The notes: generated by a model not told the origin, from the letters alone. A DNA stretch of 64,000 bases from Parietaria judaica (GCA_954871525.1 OX940871.1:22542586-22606585); one strand, 5' to 3'. Shown: positions 27,101-38,903, numbered from the stretch's first letter. Numbers and translations are program-made.

Positions 27101-30100
27101 ATCCTAATATAGGTATGGTCGTTGGGGAATCTGCTATACATACGGTACATGGTTTGCAGTAGAGGCATTGGTAGCTTGTGGAAAAAATTACCAAAACAGT
27201 CCTGCTCTTAGAAAAGCTTGTCGTTTTCTACTTTCAAAGCAACTCATCGACGGTGGTTGGGGTGAAAGTTATCTCTCGTGCCAAAATGAGGTATGTTTAA
27301 TATTTTCTTATATGAATATAGGGAAACATATACTTTGATATATGATTAATATAGTACTCTAATAACATAAATGTATATGAATAAATATGAAGATAACCTA
27401 GATCATATAAATTTATTTAAGTTTTTTGTTTTGTGTTTATTGGTGTGAGTGTTAAAGATTCACGATCACTTTGCGATTTAAAGTAGTTGAAATAGTGCAT
27501 GATTATATTTAATTTTTCAACCACGCTTAATAAATACTCAAGATTATAAATTTGTGTTATTGATATTCGTCCCTCCCACGTGTGTCTGTGGACGTAATGT
27601 CGTTGATATGTGCACAAAAGTACAACTCATAATAACACTCATTTTTTCATGTTATGTCGCATGGAAAATCTAACCTTTTTTTTTTTTTTTTTAATTTGAA
27701 ACATACATGTGTAAATGACTTAACTTTAATAGAGACACATAGGGTATAACGGCACCACTTTAGGTATTTATTCAGCAATAGAAGCTCTATTTTCAATAAT
27801 TTTAGGTAAATTATTGGCAATAATCCCTAAATAAATATAGAGAGGGCTTTGATGGAGAAAAAATAATAATCATAAAATGTCTGCTATGTGTGACTTTTAC
27901 CATACTCCGAACCATTACAAGAATTAATTAATAAGTACCATATCACGAATATTGTCACTATAGAATACCGAGTACAACAAACTGTTTTTTTTTTTTTTTA
28001 TATATATATAATTAATTAAAATCGTAGCATTTAGTTGAACACTTGAACTTATGATAATCTTATTTGAATAAAGTACATATATATATTTATTTAGTTGATG
28101 CAAAAGTCCAAAATATTTTATGCAATTTTTTGTCGCTATTTTTCTCATAAATCGTGAAAAGTATTAACGACGACATAATTAAGGTAACTGGTGACAAGGT
28201 CCTCGTAATAGGGTTGTGGTCAAAATTTGTTGCTCCAAAATTGGGACGATATATACTACTAAATAATTAAATATATGTATATATATTCTTGTTTTATTCT
28301 TACTTTCCCTATTTATAACAATTCACAAATGGAAAATGTAGGTTTACACTAATCTCGAAGGCGATATTTCGATCATGTTCCAAACTTCATGGGCATTGTT
28401 AGCCCTTATTGCTGCTGGGCAAGTGAGTATATTATATATATATATATAAATAATTTTTTTTTTCTTTTGGGTAGTTATGCTTTTGATTTGATTTCAATTT
28501 TATTCATAAGAGCACTTTAATGTATACATTCAACGCTCTTATTATATTCTTTTTCACCATCAATTATTAAATTTTATTACTAAGCGACGTTAGCGTGTGT
28601 ATATATATATTTTTACTAAAGTTTATTATATATTTGAGCTTATTAATTTTTTTACTAATAATTTTAAAGTGCTCTTCAGGGTTAGAACCGGATAAAAATA
28701 CTATTATATAATTGTAGTTTTTAATTATGATATGTGCCCGAAAGATCGATAACTCGAAATGGAATGATTGAGAATTTCGGCCAAACACTCAAAAACCCGA
28801 TCTCTTGGGATCAAGTTTTTGAATTTTCTTGGCTGCCTTTTTCATTCATGAAAGCTCTCACAACTAGAGCATCAAATTACAACTCTAATGAGCCGGACTG
28901 GGCCATAATAAATAAAGTCTCTAACTTATTTAAATAACCTAATAACATAATAAAATAATTAAACGACATAATAAAACGACTAACTCAACTAAATTATCCT
29001 AAACACTTAATCAAAATGACTCACGTAATCAAATAACGACTATTATAAAATAAACGACTTAATCCTAAACTCCGAGGCCGTATCAAATTATTGAGTATTA
29101 AATTGATGAGATAATTCTACTATATATATATATATATTAATTTCGTGATCGTTGTAATCAGGGTGAAATTGATCCAAAGCCAATTCATCATGGAATAAAG
29201 TTATTGATAAACTCACAATTGGAAGACGGAGACTACCCTCAGCAGGTAAAAATTTCATAGCATTTTTATTTAAATTCTTTAGGATTTTTCAAAGGCATGG
29301 GATATAATATATAAGCATATTATAAGTATCTGATTCGACATACCTAAAGTTAAATGATAATTTAGATAAAATAAATAAGTAAAATATTATATACTTAAAT
29401 GCAGAAGGTGAAATTAGACTTGATATCGGGGATTTTGGTCTTCTTTTGGTCATGTCCGAATTTATATACAATAACACGGAGAAAAGATCGTACCGGTCTA
29501 AGTTTTTTTTTTTCTTAGTTAAGTAGAGGTCAAAGAGATTTCTTAAAAATTAAATATTCATAATAGGATAATAGCGGCAAAAATACCAATGCTTTCACAA
29601 ACTGTATTGGATGTTCTAATTCTTCTACCAAAGTACCATTACTCTAAAAACAGTGTGTCACAAGTACTCCGCCTACTTTCCAGCCACATCCGCTAAAATT
29701 GATAACGGCAAAAGTATACCTATTCTTTCACTAAGTGTAGCAGCATGTCCAATCTTTCACTAAAGTACCAATAGTAATGAAATAATATCTCATAAGTACT
29801 TGGCAAGAGCCCGGCCAGCCCCACTGCGGGCTGACCCGAGCTGACAGCCCGGCCTGCCCACACTTTTTTTTTTTTGGATTTCATGGTTAAAGTACCAAGA
29901 TATGTAATGTGATTTATGTAGTATATTTTTAGTGTAAATTTCCAAGGGGGAGAATGTTTGGTTTTAAAATAAAATTTGAAAATGTTAGTTTATTTATAAA
30001 TATTAAAACAATATTGTATAATTAGTACTTCTGCCGATGAGAAAAAAGAATTAGAATATGCCGCTACACTTAGAGAAAGATTTAGTGCTTTTGCCGCTAT

Positions 30101-30802
30101 TAACTGTGACTTACATGGACCAAAAGTAATTGAACGGGGTACTTGTGAGTTGGGACATATTGTTTTCATAGTATTGATATTAATAATAAGCATGCTCAAA
30201 ACTTCAAACAGTATATATATATATATATATATATACAACTCTAATTAAGGAAATATATTATATTACCATCGAGAATCGTAACGGGGATTTTTTTTTATCC
30301 CGGACGCCAGTTGCTGGGTGTTGAACAAGAAATACCTTTTTCCTGGCTAACAGAGGGTTAAAACTGAACTTCGGTAAATTTATTATATCCCACTTATTCA
30401 CACACACACATATATATATAATTTTTTAACAAAGTTGAAGATGATATAAAACTTTAAAGGAAATACAATATATTAAAACCGGAAATCGGAACGGGGCTTC
30501 TTCGTTTTTTATCCCCAACCCGGTGCCAGGTTCTTAGAGAAAGTATAAAAACGGGCTGAAACTGAAATTTATATATACCACTCATTTATATATATATATA
30601 TATTAATGTTGTTTAAACAAAAAAGTGATGACATATGGTACAAATAAATAAATTTATATAGTAGTGATGATATTGTGGTTGAAAAGCGCAGAGTATGAAT
30701 GGAGTATTTATGAAGAATTGCACGTTGAACTATTCTTCGTATCGAAACATTTTCACCATTTGGGCTTTGGGCGAGTATCGCCGACGTCTTTTATCCCCAT
30801 AA
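13440..30802 (+). CDS. Oxidosqualene cyclase (triterpene/sterol cyclase), 18 exons, complete
   Basis: Cyclises 2,3-oxidosqualene to a triterpene or sterol skeleton, an ER-membrane reaction. Exons: 13440-13634, 14664-14849, 15051-15140, 15243-15431, 15932-16016, 16095-16261, 16612-16800, 16879-16992, 22958-23077, 23177-23302, 24150-24248, 24364-24420, 26026-26072, 26405-26548, 27113-27290, 28342-28422, 29162-29245, 30692-30802. All junctions are GT-AG and keep frame, giving 753 aa; the family is usually 755-770. The start is [10 protein letters not shown], typical of plant OSCs, so the ATG nine codons upstream is rejected. Visible motifs are [28 protein letters not shown] (D480, C481), QNPDGSW, DGGWGES and a WALGEYRRR end. 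Odd points are MLALAR at residues 251-256 where MxCYCR is usual, and a 6-kb intron 8 holding a copia element. Known-product subfamily cannot be assigned. Confidence 0.95.
16095..16261 (+). CDS. OSC exon 6, carrying the altered MxCYCR motif
   Basis: Entered in phase 1 from exon 5 (HP|G). The exon reads [21 protein letters not shown], where plant OSCs have KMWCYCR or KMLCYCR before the same downstream block. Residues 251-256 therefore lose both cysteines and the tyrosine of the motif known to influence product choice in beta-amyrin and lupeol synthases. The downstream residues are well conserved, so this is not a frameshift artefact. Confidence 0.92.
17446..17450. repeat. Target-site duplication (left) of the intron-8 copia
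   Basis: ATAGT immediately precedes the 5' LTR and recurs at 22756-22760 immediately after the 3' LTR. It marks a clean integration into OSC intron 8. Confidence 0.9.
17451..17854 (+). mobile_element. 5' LTR of the intron-8 copia element
   Basis: 404 bp with TG...CA ends (TGTGAGC...CCTACA). It has a TATATAAA box at 17594-17601 in the same orientation as the OSC gene. Roughly twenty mismatches and small indels separate it from the 3' LTR by eye (about 5%), so the insertion is not recent. Confidence 0.93.
17857..17868 (+). promoter_or_regulatory. Copia primer binding site
   Basis: TGGTATCAGAGC starts two bases after the 5' LTR. It is the standard plant copia site complementary to the 3' end of initiator methionine tRNA. 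Confidence 0.9.
17986..19122 (+). pseudogene. Copia gag with zinc knuckle
   Basis: The first ORF (17986-18744) is a UBN2-type gag of copia elements: a YSVWALKM motif near the N-terminus, a helical core and an Arg/Gly/Ser-rich tail. TAG at 18742 interrupts the frame, which then continues in register to 19122. That second part contains a CX2CX4HX4C zinc knuckle ([14 protein letters not shown], about 18811-18852), followed by an Asp/Glu-rich segment. The intact ancestor would have been a single gag-pol reading frame. Confidence 0.88.
19123..19360 (+). pseudogene. Copia aspartic protease remnant
   Basis: Reads [12 protein letters not shown] at about 19195-19230, the plant copia protease active-site region. 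A TAG at 19192 stands where the family has the Trp of the WYLD motif. A further TGA (about 19269) and other stops follow, so there is no function. Confidence 0.8.
19700..20512 (+). pseudogene. Copia integrase remnant
   Basis: Two pieces cover the catalytic core. 19703-19954 contains HADLCGPI and [10 protein letters not shown]; a TGA then breaks it. 20075-20512 contains the [18 protein letters not shown] and [11 protein letters not shown] blocks. The Asp-Asp-Glu region lies across the break (TDRGGEFTS and [11 protein letters not shown] are readable in a shifted frame at about 19973-20082). Confidence 0.88.
20740..21670 (+). pseudogene. Copia reverse transcriptase remnant
   Basis: The pieces at 20995-21327 and 21380-21670 contain [44 protein letters not shown], the YVDD box at about 21380 and SYYLGIEV. 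Stops at 20938-20940, 21325-21327 and 21668-21670 break the frame. Confidence 0.9.
21671..22351 (+). pseudogene. Copia RNase H remnant and polypurine tract
   Basis: Contains [14 protein letters not shown] sequence (about 21868-21895), [21 protein letters not shown] and the terminal [20 protein letters not shown] block (about 22220-22280). The terminal purine tract lies at 22343-22351. Confidence 0.88.
22352..22755 (+). mobile_element. 3' LTR of the intron-8 copia element
   Basis: 404 bp, the same length and ends as the 5' LTR. It is followed by the ATAGT target duplication at 22756-22760. OSC exon 9 starts only about 200 bp further on. Confidence 0.93.
23177..23302 (+). CDS. OSC exon 10, catalytic DCxxE exon
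   Basis: First coding exon but one after the copia-bearing intron. It encodes SDCSGE with the catalytic Asp at residue 480. The family motif is DCTAE: the Asp protonates the epoxide and the Cys hydrogen-bonds to it. Asp, Cys and Glu are kept, while Thr-Ala is replaced by Ser-Gly. The residue before it is IVS instead of the usual QVS. Confidence 0.93.
24490..25392. mobile_element. Foldback element in OSC intron 12
   Basis: The ends are inverted repeats: AGGGTAAATTGCGGCTAATGT at 24491 against the complement of ACGCAGTTTACCTT ending at about 25390. Inverted similarity continues inward through the 'ATGTTTATTTT...GGCTAATGTACCC' block and the central 'ACTCATTTTTTGTCC' block. It is non-coding and MITE-like. 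Confidence 0.65.
25820..25998. repeat. Tandem duplication in OSC intron 12
   Basis: Two adjacent copies of an approximately 90-bp unit containing AATTGGAGGGATTAAATTTC, just upstream of exon 13. Confidence 0.75.
29575..30160. repeat. Repeat-derived sequence in OSC intron 17
   Basis: Contains reiterated phrases such as AGTACCA.., TCTTTCACTAA and a GC-rich CCCGGCC block near 29810-29865. Inverted CGGCAAAA/TTTTGCCG motifs appear at both sides. It looks like a decayed MITE-type insertion with no coding capacity. Confidence 0.4.
30235..30612. repeat. Duplicated unit in OSC intron 17
   Basis: Two diverged direct copies (about 30245-30420 and 30465-30610) share AACGGGG..TTTTTTATCCC, a GCCAG(G)TT stretch and a run of TA repeats. 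They lie immediately upstream of the last exon. Confidence 0.5.
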
Positions 30803-30819
30803 ATATGTATGCTGCATAT

Positions 30820-30960
30820 CTATTTTAAGACATGTAATTTGTTTAATTATCTATTTTAAGACATGTAATTTGTTTAGTGATCCCATTTTATTATAATTGT
30901 ATCTTTAAATATGCGTAATTTCTATTCAGACATGTAGTTTGTTTAATTATGACATTTTAT
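30820..30960. repeat. Short tandem repeats in the OSC 3' flank
   Basis: CTATTTTAAGACATGTAATT recurs with a 31-bp period at 30820 and 30851, with a decayed third copy near 30927. The repeats begin 18 bp after the OSC stop codon, so they probably fall in the 3' UTR. Confidence 0.75.
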
Positions 30961-31570
30961 GGTATTTGAATAATTCTTCTACTTTTGTGATATAGCTCAT
31001 GCTAAATGTAAAACCATTCTTTTCTTTCAAGCAATTATACCTATATATATATCTATATTTCAAAAAATGCTTTTATATCTATTATTTTTTTACATTAAAA
31101 ATACAACATCTATTTTTTTTAAATAAAATTTTATTATTGTAAATGTATTTTGACAATATTTTTTATATTAAATTGTTATAAATTAAAAATATATAAAAAG
31201 TAAATAATTATATAAATTTATGGATAAACGAGGGAAATGCCCATTTATGACTCAAGGTTTAAAAAAATGCTCATTTTTAATTATGGTAATTATAACGACC
31301 AACAAATTAGAATATAGACTAATATGCCCTTCCAATTAAGTCACATTTAATTTTAATTCATTTTCTTAATTAAGAAAAAAATTAATATTTTCCTTAAATG
31401 TAGCAAACTAAATAAATTAAAATTTATCCTATTGTATTTTAACGTTTAAACAAATATTTTGAAAAATTAATTGGTTTTGAAATATTGTTATCCCTGTTAA
31501 AAAGGATTATAGCGATTTGTAATTTAAAAATAAAAATACCCATAATCAATTAAAAATCAATTGTATAAGT
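30961..31570. other. AT-rich intergenic DNA
   Basis: No gene or clear element is visible. Confidence 0.5.
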
Positions 31571-34500
31571 TTAGCCATGTCTTTTTGAATACCCTAGTGT
31601 TTTGCGTTTACGAGTGCTGTTCCGGGAGATAACCGGCCATATATTCTCTGTAAAAGGGTGAGTGTGAGTGAGAGCTCTTTTATTTATATCACTCCCGGTG
31701 TTACAATGCTGAAAACCGAAAATTGGTGCCTCAAAGGGCATTCTATGGAGAAGCGACAATGTACTATTCAAATGCACTTCTTGGAAAAAAAAATTACGAG
31801 TTTACTAGAGATTTGGTGGTGGCAGTTTCTGGTGGCTCTAGGGTGCTAGCCTTATAACGTTTTTCTAGTGCTCGGACAACTTTCCTCCATTCTGGTTGAT
31901 GGAGCCGCCACCAGGGGTGGCGTCGTGGCTATAGCCTAGTATTCAATTGCGCGGAGTTCCAAGGAGTTTTGAGGGAAGCGAGGATTGTGACACATCCAGG
32001 TTTACTGAGACTCCGATGGTTCTTTTGACTGAGCATCTTTTGGGGAATGATGTCGCTGCTCCTTGAGAATTTCTCTTCATGCCGGCTCCCAATCTAGGTG
32101 TCCTTCAGGGAGGATGTGATCAACCAAGTTTTCGATCCCGAGGTGTCTGGTGAAGAAGGAAAAGAACCCAAGCTGCTCATAAAGTTTCTCGCCGGAGCTT
32201 CGACGGTGCTTTGTTTGTCGTCTTTTTTGGCTCGCCGGAAATTCAAGCTCATTGTGAACACCGTCTTTGTGCCGAAACCTGTTTCGAACCCACTCTTTTT
32301 TGGCTCGCCGGAAATTCAAGCTCGTGGTGCTTTTCCTCTCTCTGCTCTGGTATTCTTCTGGTTTTCAACCTCATCGGAACTCAAGCTCGCTCATTCGTTC
32401 GGGTTGTTGTCCATGTGACCGGGCGGAATCAAAGGAGTCATCTAAGCTTACTCGATGACTTCGAAAACTCTAAACCAGCCCCTATTTTTTTAGAACAAAG
32501 TCAAAATCTAACTTTTTGACGTTGTTTCGCTCGGACTCTGTTTTCGACCCTCAAGACTATCGGGAAAAAACTTTATTCGTCACCCTTCATTGTGGAGCCC
32601 CCCTGAAGACCTGAAGTCGCTGCCAACTTTGCTTTGCCACGTCTCACCTCTCGCGACTCTGTTTTGGAAGTCGAAGTGTAATCCGTGAGTAATTTAGATC
32701 CCTTGCTCGGCGTAAATCGTTTCGCTTTAGAACCCAGCGCAGTTGTTTTAAAACTGCGTTTTCTTGGACAGATTTGTCGAGCAAATTTCTGGATTTTTCT
32801 TCATTACGGGCCGTGCTTTGGTGTTGCCGATCGGAAAGGGTTTTGAGCCGTTATCCTGGGGGCTGCTAAGCTGCGTTTTCAGGTAGCTTACGAGGCTAAT
32901 TTTCTGACTTTTTGTTGGATTTATGGGTTGGATTTAGTTAGAGAATAGGGTGTTAACGAAATGTTAGGAATCGTTGGCGCTAAGCTTATTATGTGATATT
33001 ATTTTTTTCATTTTTATTTTTTTTACTATTGTGAACAATAAGTGTTTCGGTTTTGGATTCAATATGATGCTGAAAATATGTTAGACTCTAGATTTAACAA
33101 GTGTATTTTGGTGAGAATATATAATAGGTACTTTTATTGTATGCTCTCATATTTTTAGTAGAGTTTATGGTGAAGCTTTTTGTTCACTCGTTCTTTGTTG
33201 TTTAACCTCTTGTAGAACTCTTTTGTTCTAGCTACTATACGAGCTTAAAAGAGTGTATCAAGTCAAAGTTTTTTTTATGATGTGGAAAATTCTAGTTTTT
33301 GACACTCTTGAAGGATATGTTCGAAGCGATAAATTTTAGAAGGTTTTTCTTGAGAAAAGCAATGTCGTTTTCTGTATATTTGGATTTTTAGTATAAAAGT
33401 CTTACTTAATCTTTGCGTTTTTATACAATGAAATAAAGTTTTTTTACTTAGTGATTATGAACTATTAAGTTATGAATAGAGTTATTTTTCTACGAAGCTA
33501 TATTGTTTATTTTATGTCTTCTTATATTTAAAAGGTTGTTTGTAAAAGATCTCATTTATTTTATTCGGTGTTGTTTTTAAGTGTAAAGTTTAATAACGTA
33601 CGGCTTGTTTTTTTAGTGAGCTATGTATGATTATGATTTTGAAGAAACTCGTTAAGTTTGTATTTTCGCTTTGATGTTTTAAAGAAGAAATTAGTTGTTC
33701 TTTTTTTTTATTTGTAATCATAGATTCTTCATAAACGATATCGATAATTTTCGATTTAACTATCAAATGAAAATCTTGGAATACAAATAGTTTTTTAAAA
33801 AATTGGTCGTTTTTCTTAGCCTTGTAACACCGTTGTGGGTGAGACATAAATTGCTTTCTTCTATAAGCTTTTCAGATTTGTCTTTATCTTAGTAAACGGC
33901 GTTAGGCGTTGTAAGGGTAGAGAGAGATAGAATTATTAGTTGTAAGGAAGAATGCGGGTAGGTTAATTTTTGGAAAGACTTTTTATAAGTCTTGTAACTG
34001 ATATTTAAAGTCTAAATATCAGGGAGACTATATTCTTAAGACGGTAACTCGCGTCGAGTATTTTCTTGAAGCTTAAGGTACGTAAAAGTACTCACCTACA
34101 ACATGACAATAATATGACTTGTGTGATTTTGTCGTTTATGGCGTACGTGTTGATTTTATGAAAAATTAACATGTGATGACAGAAATACGTGTATATGAAT
34201 TTCGCTATGTGATCGTAAAAGTCTCTTAATGCGTATATTGTTAGACTAATACATACTACATACTCATATATTTTTATAAGATTTTTTTTTTTTTTTTTTA
34301 AACATCGTACCGAGAATTTTAATGTCTCATATTGGGTGCCTCTGAATGTGTCTGCGTTATGCATCTTGTTCGATGCCTCTGAACGTATTTACATCATGCA
34401 TCTTTGCCTCGGGTGGTCTCGGTGGGTAGCTCCCCCGGTCTCCCGTAGGTGTTTGCGCAAATGGTACGTAGGCCGGGCCCAAATAAATATAATATTATAT

Positions 34501-35000
34501 TAAAAAATCTATATGATATATTTTAAAATATATTATTATTGAATGAGATAAACTCTATGTTTGTATGCGTTATATAAAGGTACTTGAAATAGTGAGTTGT
34601 ATACGGTTTTGCGTGCTGAGCTTTTTTAGCTCATTATAGTTGTGTTGAAGTAATTGGAAAGAAACCTATTGCAGACTAGCGGTGGATGGAGCTGAATTGG
34701 CGTGTGCAGTATATACGGTGCATACGGTTGTAGAAACGGTTCTTGTAGGACGTGATTCCGCAGTTGTTTTTGTATTTTGTTTATTTTGACGAGTGGATTC
34801 TCTTTTGTCTTTATCGTTGCGAGCCTTATGTTCAAATTTCTCGCGTCAATACTCTGAAGGTCCAAACTTTATGTTCTAAGTTAAAGTCGGATGAATTCAG
34901 CGATCTAAGAATATTTATCTTACCCTATGAGCCTTGATCTTTATTTTGGATGAAAAAATGCGCGCTAAAACTGTTTCTTTACAAAAATAAAAAAAAAATC
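31571..35000. other. Decayed repeat, possibly LTR or LARD derived
   Basis: GC-richer patches contain no convincing reading frame. A short direct repeat built on TTTTTTGGCTCGCCGGAAAT occurs at about 32222 and 32298. Base composition and phrases such as TTTGCGTGCTGAGC.. near 34610 recall plant Ty3/gypsy LTRs, but no paired LTR, TG/CA boundary or target duplication could be fixed. Short ORFs here are not supported. Confidence 0.35.
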
Positions 35001-36534
35001 CGCCAAAGGGCTCCTTGAGGTAGGATATTTTCTAGTTTGTTCGGGAAGTACTCAACCCGAAAAGGGGTTGTTGCAATGGCAATGGTTGTTCCCCCATACG
35101 TGAGCAAGGAATGGAAAATATATTGACCTATATCTAAATTTTTTTCCTTTGATGACCAAATACAACATCAATACCATTAGTATAGTGACGTCGTGCTAGT
35201 GACTCTTCGAAACCAGACGAGCATGTAGGAATTAAAAAAAAAAACAGCCTCGTGCTACCCGATTCAATTGACGTACGACGAGCCATTTTTCTCCTCTAAA
35301 CTTACGCCAAACATTCCCGGACATATCAGTGTTCTCAAAATGTTTGCGTAATCAAAAATTATGGTTGTAATCATTTTGTATGGATCATCAGTTTCAGTAA
35401 TGTTGGCCACACCATAATAGTTAATTGATTATTTCCGGAGAGAGCATCACGTTCTTCTTTTGCACCATCACAAACCCCTCCGCAACTGTTTCAGACTCAG
35501 ATTTTAGAGTGTGCACTGGGAAAAGCAAATCAGATACGTTTTTATTTATTAATCGTGAAATTTATCTGAAATTTCTCAAACCCGAAATCATTTTTTCATA
35601 TTGGTTAATGAATTATTTTTTTAATGATTAAATCAAATAGTTTAAGAGCGGGACACAATAATTAATTTACGGTTTTTTGGAAACCGGATAAGGTACTATG
35701 GGATTTTGATATAGGACTCTATTCCTGGTTAAATCGGTTTTTAAAGGTTTACCTTACGCGTTTTAGTTAATCAGACAAAAATTAATATTCGACAAAAAAT
35801 TTATAACTCAGGGGATCTAGGGTCCCAACAGTAGTTCAAAGTTAGTGACACAAAGAGGAATGTCGAGGTGGTTTATATCATCATTGGAGTTGATAATGAC
35901 AACGCGGGGGTGACCTTTGTGTATGACGAGGGTATTACCGTTAAGGGTGCCGTGTTAGGCGACGCGGGTGTTGAATGACTCGGATGATGAGGTTCCTAAT
36001 TGGCAAGGGTCGAGTCTTGGACAATGTGAGTCTTAGAACATGCTCTGATAGGGGAAGTCGTTAGACTAGTCGACCTCAAGGGATTCTTGGCAAGCCTGGG
36101 AGCGTCTTCTTGGCGAAGAAGAGAGTCATTGCTGGACAAGCAGGGAAAATCACCCAAAGCGATAGATAAAAGGGTGAATAAGTTTTCTTTGATTTAGGGG
36201 AATTCTCCAAAAAAATGCTCCAATATATTTCCCTTAATTGCATCCAAAAATGGCACAGTTCTCGTTACCACCAAGGAATTTCCGCGGCTCGTCATCGTGG
36301 TGGGGTTCGTTATTTTCTTCGTGGCTCATTCATGGCGTGTTCTTGGTGTCTACAAGCTCGTATATGTAGTATGGGGAATCCTGGGGACCTCTTGAGCATT
36401 ATCATAAGCTCCGGTCGTATGTAATTATTGTGAGATATCCCCCGTCGATGATATCGACGAGGGGTAGGTCTTTGTCATGATGGCTTGTCGCCGACAACGG
36501 GATTCGTCGTTCGGCGAGGAAACTTGTCAGGAGG
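35001..36534. other. Intergenic DNA without a supported gene
   Basis: No family motif was recognised on either strand. The composition changes from AT-rich (35.0-35.8 kb) to more GC-rich (35.8-36.5 kb), suggesting different repeat origins. Confidence 0.45.
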
Positions 36535-36801
36535 TTAGACAGCCCGACAAGGGTGGGGGGGGGGGGGGGGGGGGGGGCGGTCATCATGAATTATGTCGTT
36601 TGTCGAGGTAGGCTTGTCGTCGTCATATTTTGTTCGTCTGGAACTTTCCTGGGGCCATATGAACCTCGCCAGGTTGTCCAGATTGTCTTCTTGGATGTTG
36701 GCTCCATACTTGAGCTCCATCTTCTGGGCTTTCTGCGTCCAAGCCTCGCAAAATGTATTGGGTCTTGGGATTTGGTCTTTGTCTTTGCCAAAGAAGCCCA
36801 T
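36535..36801 (-). CDS. Hypothetical ORF, possibly a gene fragment
   Basis: An 88-residue ATG-initiated minus-strand frame with soluble, charged composition (Lys, Asp, Gln). It reads through a poly-Pro stretch created by the G23 run. Two other frames are also open across the same DNA, so it may be chance. I do not recognise a family. A captured or decayed exon is as likely as a gene. Confidence 0.2.
   Translation of the reverse strand: MGFFGKDKDQIPRPNTFCEAWTQKAQKMELKYGANIQEDNLDNLARFIWPQESSRRTKYDDDKPTSTNDIIHDDRPPPPPPPHPCRAV
36555..36577 (+). repeat. Poly-G tract (23 G)
   Basis: An uninterrupted run of 23 guanines, extreme in this AT-rich context. It could form G-quadruplex structure or be of uncertain length in the assembly. 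Confidence 0.9.
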
Positions 36802-37504
36802 CTTTTATAATCTGAAAAATACCATAACATTAGGTATAATTAATATGGTAGTTAAAAAAAATGTACGAATGAGTAATTTGCATGAGTCGACAAACGATAC
36901 CTAAGTCACGCCAACTTTTTCGTCATCGACTATATTACTAAGCTCTAAAGAGTGGTGTATCCGTAAAAATAGGTTGGAGCATTTTTTAATGAATTTATTT
37001 TTAAATGATACATTGATTTTTTTAATAATGTTATAAATGACAATTTATATGTACTAATAAAACATCTTATCATACAACAACTATAGATTAATCAATTTAT
37101 AAGATCCAATTCTACGTTGTTTGTTTCTTGAGATCCTTTTCTCAAATATTCAAGAGCTACGTACCATGTACAAATTCAATTAATAAACTATTGGACTATA
37201 ACATTATTTTACGAATTAAGTGTGGGTTCATTTGAAACGAAAAAAAAAATTGAAATCAATTTTCAAGTCTCATGCAAGAGAAAATTTGTGTGCAGAGATG
37301 ATCGTCCAAGGCATTTCAAAGATAACGCATGATTAATGACTCATTAAAAGTTGGACGCGTTCGGGTCCACTTGACACGTTCAGATTAGACAAACCATGAA
37401 GGGCTTAACTTCATTTACCGCAAAATTATCAAATAAATACTCTTATGTTTCATGATTTTGAAAATGACTTTGTCGATTAAAATTGTCTTAAATTTAGAGC
37501 ATTG
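36802..37504. other. AT-rich intergenic DNA
   Basis: Nothing supportable was seen on either strand. Confidence 0.5.
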
Positions 37505-38030
37505 TGCTGAATCATAGAGAAAAAGTGTAGCCAAAGTTTAAAAGTGATGGCAAAACACTTAAAGTTTGGTCCAAGAATCTCTCGTGTATCCAAAGTTTAA
37601 AAGTGGTGGTAAAAATACCCAAAGTCGTATTTGGGAGTTGACCACTCTATTCACGTAATGCCGTTAACTTACCCGTTGACTCTGACCACGTGGACAACCA
37701 TGGGTTGCTGACATAACAATTTTTGCCATGTGGACGAGCCCACATTAGCCTCGTTTATGACAAAACAACGAATTAAACCCCTAATTAACAATATTTAATA
37801 AAACTAATTGAACCCACATGCGACTTTAGTTGTATTAGTTATATTTAATACAACTAATAGATTTGTCCATGTAGCCATAGTTAACAGGTAAGTTATCGGC
37901 ATTATGAGAATGAAGTGGTCAACTCTCCAAATGCGACTTTAGGTATCTTTGCCAGTACCACTTTCAAACTTTCAGTACACGATGGATTCTTTGACTAAAT
38001 TTTAAGTATTTTCGCCGTCATTAGTCCTTT
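37505..38030. mobile_element. Second copy of the foldback MITE family
   Basis: Shares with 12156-12609 the arms AAAGTTTAAAAGTGGTGG, ACTTACCCGTT and CCACGTGG..ACGAGCCCA, and the inverted partners near its right end. The left arm contains an extra duplicated segment. Exact ends are uncertain. Confidence 0.6.
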
Positions 38031-38903
38031 TCAAATTATTAAACTTGGCAAATTATTTTTAACAGTTACTAGTAAACTGAGAGTTATATTTTGTTGTTTA
38101 TTTTTTTAAGTCTCACTTTGAGCTACACTAGTAGCTAGTTAAACATAATAAAATCAATAATATATACATATATATATCTCTATATATCAGTAACCGACCT
38201 TTGAAGAAAATAAAGTTAGAAAACTTACGGCAAACTTACGGCCAGATAATCGAATTCGATCATTGATTCATGTACGAATACCGATCGAAACACCTTCCGT
38301 CGCATATTCATTCGCGCACAAATGCTACACTTTAGGCATTGAACTACCGTTGATTTGTGCACGAATTCCTGTAAGTTCTAAAGCTTTGACCCTTGCCTAA
38401 AAGCACCCACTCTATACGACAAGTTAAACACCACACACTCACTGAAATATTATATATACATTTGTGATGGGATTGTATGCAGGAAATGAAATAAGAGGAT
38501 AATATTTTGGTTAGAGTAAGAGAAGATATTGAATTGTATTGTTGAAGCTATTAAAAACTAAGCATACTACATGTCTATTTATCGTACAAGAAAGACTAAT
38601 AATACTTGGGCATCAAGTTTAACTCTGATAGCCACGTTTTCTTTCCAAGCAAGTAATATAAAATAATAAAGATATTATCAACTTGCTATGAAAGTTGTAT
38701 CAACCAAGCTTAATTATCCAATACAATTCCCGCTCTCGAACATCAAACTAGGCTTTCACTAACGAGGCTCAACTTTAAAGCGAATAACTCAAAGTTTCAA
38801 TTCTTCATTTCACAATGTTTTGATTTACAAGAAAACAAAGTGATCCTTATATAATGCATTGGCGACTTTAATACCCGAGAGCCGCCATTTGTGCGCGAAT
38901 CCA
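38031..38903. other. Intergenic DNA left of the CACTA element
   Basis: AT-rich, with no gene visible. The phrase TTTGTGCGCGAATC near 38889 recurs in similar form (TTTGTGCACGAATC) near 53828 on the other side of the CACTA element. Confidence 0.45.

Noticed and set aside
13440..30802. A triterpene biosynthetic gene cluster
   Set aside because: Only the OSC is present. No cytochrome P450, acyltransferase or glycosyltransferase coding motifs are visible within the window.
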